Source: Actinomycetota bacterium (lineage in GTDB: Bacteria; Actinomycetota; Thermoleophilia; Miltoncostaeales; Miltoncostaeaceae). From it: a DNA stretch of 9,332 nt. The notes under the pieces were generated by a model. That model was given only the letters and a program-made list of their open reading frames with translations, was not told the origin of the DNA and did not search any database. The position numbers and the translations under genes were made by a program. The stretch is from assembly GCA_947475125.1 (NCBI GenBank), contig CANJMX010000055.1, positions 1-9,332 on the forward strand. Reading direction: 5' to 3'. Below, piece after piece: positions 8,833 to 9,332 of this stretch; position 1 is the first letter of the stretch, and every line of letters begins with the position of its first letter.

Positions 8833-9332
8833 GTGTCCCGCCTTCGCCGCCTCCTCGTGCCCATCCTTGCGCTTACAGCGCTCACAGCGCTTCCTGCAGT
8901 GGGGGCGGCGGTGATCAGCGACTCCGCCGGAGTTTCTCCGCCAAGCGTCCTCAGCGATCTATTGAGCAGCTCTACCGGGATCAATGGCCTCAATAACGCC
9001 AACCTGACCTCCGGGCAGGCACTCGTGTTCACCACACCCCCGAACATCAAGCCGTCCTTTACGTCGGCCACGGTGACCAACCGAATGTCCATCCTGTACG
9101 CCACCGACCCATCGGTGCGCGACATCCTCGGTGGCTCGTCGCAGATGCCGGGCCTGCCCTGGCTGTTCCGCCAGGAGCCCTCCAACTCCGGAACGGGTGC
9201 CCAGCTGGGTGTTGACAATTCCCAGCGTATGACGAAGTTGAATGGGGCGCGTCTGGCCAAGATGCAGAGCTCCGGCGAGATGGCAAGGGCGCTCAAAGAG
9301 GGAGTGGACAGAACCTGCGTCACGCCCGCCGG
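8833..9332 (+). CDS. Secreted protein of unknown function, N-terminal part (runs off right edge)
   Basis: The plus-strand frame is open from GTG 8833 to the right edge, giving 166 visible residues. Start support is GGAG six bases upstream and an immediate signal peptide: basic SRLRR, a hydrophobic core VPILALTALTALPAV and a likely cleavage near VGAA (residues 23-26). The mature part begins Ser/Gly/Asn-rich (about 29-60, including INGLNNANLTS), as in an exposed linker. It continues with TPPNIKPSFTSATVTNRMSILYA (68-90), a DPSVRDILGG segment and a more helical stretch LNGARLAKMQSSGEMARALKEG (136-157). A single cysteine (162) lies near the window end. I do not recognise a family; the part seen may precede a catalytic or binding domain beyond the edge. 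There is no lipobox, so release or cell-wall association is likely. Confidence 0.75.
   Translation, partial: MSRLRRLLVPILALTALTALPAVGAAVISDSAGVSPPSVLSDLLSSSTGINGLNNANLTSGQALVFTTPPNIKPSFTSATVTNRMSILYATDPSVRDILGGSSQMPGLPWLFRQEPSNSGTGAQLGVDNSQRMTKLNGARLAKMQSSGEMARALKEGVDRTCVTPA

Noticed and set aside
7482..9323. Minus-strand open frame of 613 codons spanning the acyltransferase and the secreted-protein gene
   Set aside because: It overlaps the well-supported acyltransferase in another frame and runs antisense through a gene with a signal peptide and ribosome-binding site. Its composition (Arg/Gly/Cys/His-rich) is typical of a shadow frame.

Overview
This window is high-GC DNA (roughly two thirds G+C) with several likely GTG starts, short gene gaps and Gram-positive-style secretion and envelope genes: an MMPL-type transporter, a LIP-family secreted lipase and a membrane acyltransferase. 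This fits an Actinomycetota chromosome. A deep-branching class such as Thermoleophilia is possible, but I cannot assign one from sequence alone. I see no insertion sequence, CRISPR array, tRNA or rRNA gene, or clear sign of recent gene transfer.

Layout, left to right. Positions 1-853 (minus) hold the N-terminal third or so of an MMPL/RND-family transporter that runs off the left edge. Just upstream on the same strand (1443-952) is a flavin reductase family protein. Divergent from it by about 60 bp is a membrane-anchored secretory-lipase-type alpha/beta hydrolase (1503-2777, plus). This converges on a 64-residue two-helix membrane protein (3030-2836, minus), and the gap between them carries a strong 12-bp hairpin.

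The centre of the window is a glycine unit. A 303-bp control region (3031-3333) contains a complete tandem glycine riboswitch followed by gcvP (3334-6204), the single-chain P protein (glycine decarboxylase) of the glycine cleavage system. After a 71-bp gap with no convincing terminator comes a family-3 amino-acid-type solute-binding protein (6276-7025) that may be read through from the riboswitch promoter. No gcvT, gcvH, permease or transport ATPase gene is present, so the rest of the cleavage system and any transporter partners must lie elsewhere.

The right part has a membrane acyltransferase-3 protein with a C-terminal SGNH-like domain (8737-7046, minus). It converges on the binding protein across a hairpin that overlaps its stop codon. 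The SGNH domain looks catalytically degenerate. Divergent from it is the N-terminal part of a secreted protein of unknown function (from 8833, plus) that runs off the right edge.

The items most worth following up are the riboswitch with a possible RBS-sequestering hairpin, the non-lipoprotein binding protein downstream of gcvP, the degenerate SGNH domain, and the unrecognised secreted protein. I found no convincing new multi-gene system.
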